A stretch of DNA of 7,976 bases, taken from assembly GCA_018901615.1 (NCBI GenBank), contig JAHIEN010000089.1, forward strand, positions 1-7,976, given 5' to 3'. The translations under genes were made by a program, and so were the position numbers. Shown here piece by piece: positions 7,216 to 7,976 of the stretch. Within the stretch, counting starts at the first letter, position 1. Every line of letters starts with the position of its first letter. Source of the DNA: Candidatus Omnitrophota bacterium. GTDB taxonomy: Bacteria; Omnitrophota; Gorgyraeia; Gorgyraeales; Gorgyraeaceae. The notes below the pieces were generated by a model. It had not been told where the DNA came from. It was given only the letters and a program-made list of their open reading frames with translations, and did not search any database.

Positions 7216-7755
7216 TTATTTTTTTAACATCTGGGCCAGCGGCGTGTCTATCCTGGGCAATGGGTATAAATTAATCCCTATATCGTATGCGGCTGGAACA
7301 ATCCCGGCAATATACCGGCTTAACATCGACTTCTCATTCGCGCTTCTCGATAAATACTTGATCTGGCTATTGACGAATAAGATATAGATCAGGCTGACCA
7401 GCAATACCCCGCGGCAAAAACCGAATGCCAGACCTATTATCTTACTGGATAAGGAAACGTTTTCACGACTGGACAATAAACCAGCCGCTATGGCAATCAA
7501 TTTAAATATAAAAAGTGTGGCTGAAAATATAACTAAAAACGAGATGATTTCCAGGTTTACGCCGTTCCACTTGGTATATGTAGTTAGGAATCTACCTGCC
7601 AGTGTATAATTATTAAAAGAAAGAACAAACGCGCTAAAAAGGCCTAACAGCCTGAAAAATTCAGGCAAAAGACCATTTTTGAACCCTATATAACATATTC
7701 GAATTAAAAGGGTTATGAAAAGAATGTCAACCCAGCCAAATTTTGTAAGAGACAT
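7216..7755 (-). CDS. CvpA-family inner membrane protein
   Basis: This 179-residue protein has four likely transmembrane segments at about 8-25, 31-48, 68-92 and 104-128. The N-terminal pattern WVDILFITLLIRICYIGFKNGLLPEFFRLLG matches the CvpA family (Asp10, and a G-F-x-x-G-L-x-x-E-x-x-R-x-x-G-like run). CvpA is named for colicin V production in E. coli, but family members occur widely and their biochemical role is unclear, possibly in envelope homeostasis. A soluble tail follows about residue 130. No good Shine-Dalgarno is visible before the ATG (TTTTAATCT). A later start would cut into the first membrane segment, so I keep it. It is the first gene of the operon, about 30 bases after the predicted transcription start and 31 bases before the NIF3-like gene. 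Confidence 0.82.
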   Translation of the reverse strand: MSLTKFGWVDILFITLLIRICYIGFKNGLLPEFFRLLGLFSAFVLSFNNYTLAGRFLTTYTKWNGVNLEIISFLVIFSATLFIFKLIAIAAGLLSSRENVSLSSKIIGLAFGFCRGVLLVSLIYILFVNSQIKYLSRSANEKSMLSRYIAGIVPAAYDIGINLYPLPRIDTPLAQMLKK

Positions 7756-7769
7756 AGATTAAAACGAGG

Positions 7770-7782
7770 ATCTAAATTAGAT
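7770..7782. promoter_or_regulatory. Perfect 13-bp dyad at the predicted transcription start
   Basis: ATCTAA, a central A, then TTAGAT form a perfect dyad. It covers roughly +3 to +15 of the predicted leftward transcript, a position suited to an operator. The AT-rich stem is too weak to matter much as RNA structure. No known regulator is recognised. Confidence 0.35.
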
Positions 7783-7790
7783 ATGGGGAA

Positions 7791-7819
7791 AGTATACCAT
7801 ACGCTTTTGATTTTGTCAA
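7791..7819 (-). promoter_or_regulatory. Sigma-70 promoter for the cvpA-nif3-dnaG-rpoD operon
   Basis: On the minus strand, TTGACA (7814-7819) and TATACT (7791-7796) are separated by exactly 17 bases (7797-7813). The -35 is consensus and the -10 differs from TATAAT at one base. Transcription should start near 7784 and leave a leader of about 30 bases before cvpA. It is the best promoter-like sequence I found in the window, and it fits the group-1 sigma factor made by the same operon. Its -35 touches the presumed edge of the mobile element on the right. Confidence 0.75.
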
Positions 7820-7839
7820 GGTAACCGGACAAAAACGCA

Positions 7840-7908
7840 TTGACTCACATTAAATGTTACCGAAATAAATCTATACTGCTTCGTTGACTCATAATTAATG
7901 TTACCGAA
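7840..7908 (+). repeat. Two 25-bp direct repeats at the left end of a mobile element
   Basis: The copies lie at 7840-7864 and 7884-7908. Both begin TTGACTCA and end ATGTTACCGAA, with 3 mismatches in the AT-rich middle, and start 44 bp apart (about four helical turns). Multiple internal repeats at the element's ends are typical of transposase-binding sites, for example in the IS21 family. They lie directly upstream of the integrase-like reading frame. Confidence 0.7.
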
Positions 7909-7914
7909 TAATAT
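7884..7914 (+). promoter_or_regulatory. Possible promoter of the integrase-like gene
   Basis: TTGACT (7884-7889, the first bases of the second direct repeat) is followed after 17 bases by AATAAT (7907-7912), or after 19 bases by TAATAT (7909-7914). Either gives a transcription start near 7919-7921. The -35 lies inside a presumed transposase site, which would allow self-repression. This is inferred from sequence fit only. Confidence 0.4.
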
Positions 7915-7936
7915 AGCCCTCGAAAGGGGGTTATAT
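7911..7936 (+). promoter_or_regulatory. RBS-masking hairpin before the integrase-like gene
   Basis: ATATAGCCCTC (7911-7921) pairs with GGGGGTTATAT (7926-7936) around a GAAA tetraloop: 11 pairs, two of them G-U. The second arm holds the AGGGGG ribosome binding site and ends 1 base before the ATG at 7938. In an RNA that includes both arms the ribosome site would be hidden. An RNA starting near 7919 would lack most of the first arm and leave it free. Confidence 0.6.
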
Positions 7937-7937
7937 C

Positions 7938-7976
7938 ATGAGTCCCGGAGCACGAATGGAATGCGTTGAATCTATT
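7938..7976 (+). CDS. Start of an integrase-like transposase, cut by the window edge
   Basis: Only 13 codons are visible (MSPGARMECVESI), so the call rests partly on context. The opening MSPGARME resembles the start of helix-turn-helix, rve-type integrase/transposases found in many environmental genomes. The gene follows a good ribosome site (AGGGGG, 8 bases before the ATG) and a pair of 25-bp direct repeats like those at IS ends. The catalytic part lies outside the window, so the family (IS21-, IS481-like or unclassified) cannot be fixed. It is divergent from the operon that starts at 7755. Confidence 0.5.
   Translation, partial: MSPGARMECVESI

Noticed and set aside
7216..7755. Colicin V bacteriocin production locus
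   Set aside because: CvpA homologues are widespread outside bacteriocin loci, and no toxin, immunity or export gene is nearby.
7840..7908. Two 25-bp repeats with a 19-bp spacer, like a minimal CRISPR
   Set aside because: Only two copies, a spacer too short, and the position directly before an integrase-like gene fits IS end repeats better.

Overview
The window holds one housekeeping gene cluster on the minus strand (about 7755 down to 1189), with parts of two unrelated insertion sequences at its edges. The core is a primase / primary sigma factor pair (dnaG-rpoD), the heart of the bacterial macromolecular synthesis operon. It is preceded by a CvpA-family membrane protein and a NIF3/DUF34 protein, and followed by an exported metallophosphoesterase and a small lipoprotein. 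The group-1 sigma factor, bacterial DnaG, lipobox protein and Sec signal peptide point to a diderm bacterium with an AT-leaning genome. An uncultured lineage such as Omnitrophota or another PVC-like or deltaproteobacterium-like group would fit, but that is inference from gene style and not proven by the sequence.

Layout from left to right: 1-1005 (+) is the 3' part of an IS1182-type DDE transposase cut by the window edge. 1006-1188 is a short convergent intergenic gap with one weak hairpin. 1189-1830 (-) is a lipoprotein, 1854-2762 (-) an exported calcineurin-like phosphoesterase, 2769-4370 (-) rpoD/sigA, 4374-6161 (-) dnaG, 6225-7184 (-) a NIF3-like protein and 7216-7755 (-) CvpA. A near-consensus sigma-70 promoter (TTGACA, 17 bp, TATACT) at 7791-7819 reads leftward into the cluster. 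From about 7814-7840 rightward begins the left end of a second mobile element, with a pair of 25-bp direct repeats, a hairpin over the ribosome binding site, and the first 13 codons of its integrase-like gene at 7938.

The six minus-strand genes lie 3 to 63 bases apart and can be read as one transcript from the 7791-7819 promoter. A textbook intrinsic terminator lies about 40 bases after the rpoD stop, inside the signal-peptide codons of the phosphoesterase. The transcript may therefore be split there, with the last two genes depending on read-through or on translation of the overlapping leader.

No defence system, CRISPR array or clearly novel multi-gene system is present. The most interesting signals are regulatory or structural: the terminator hidden in a signal peptide, the hairpin that would hide the IS gene's ribosome binding site in read-through transcripts, the operon promoter abutting the IS end, an 11-bp-phased repeat array before dnaG, and a low-complexity insertion in the DnaG linker.
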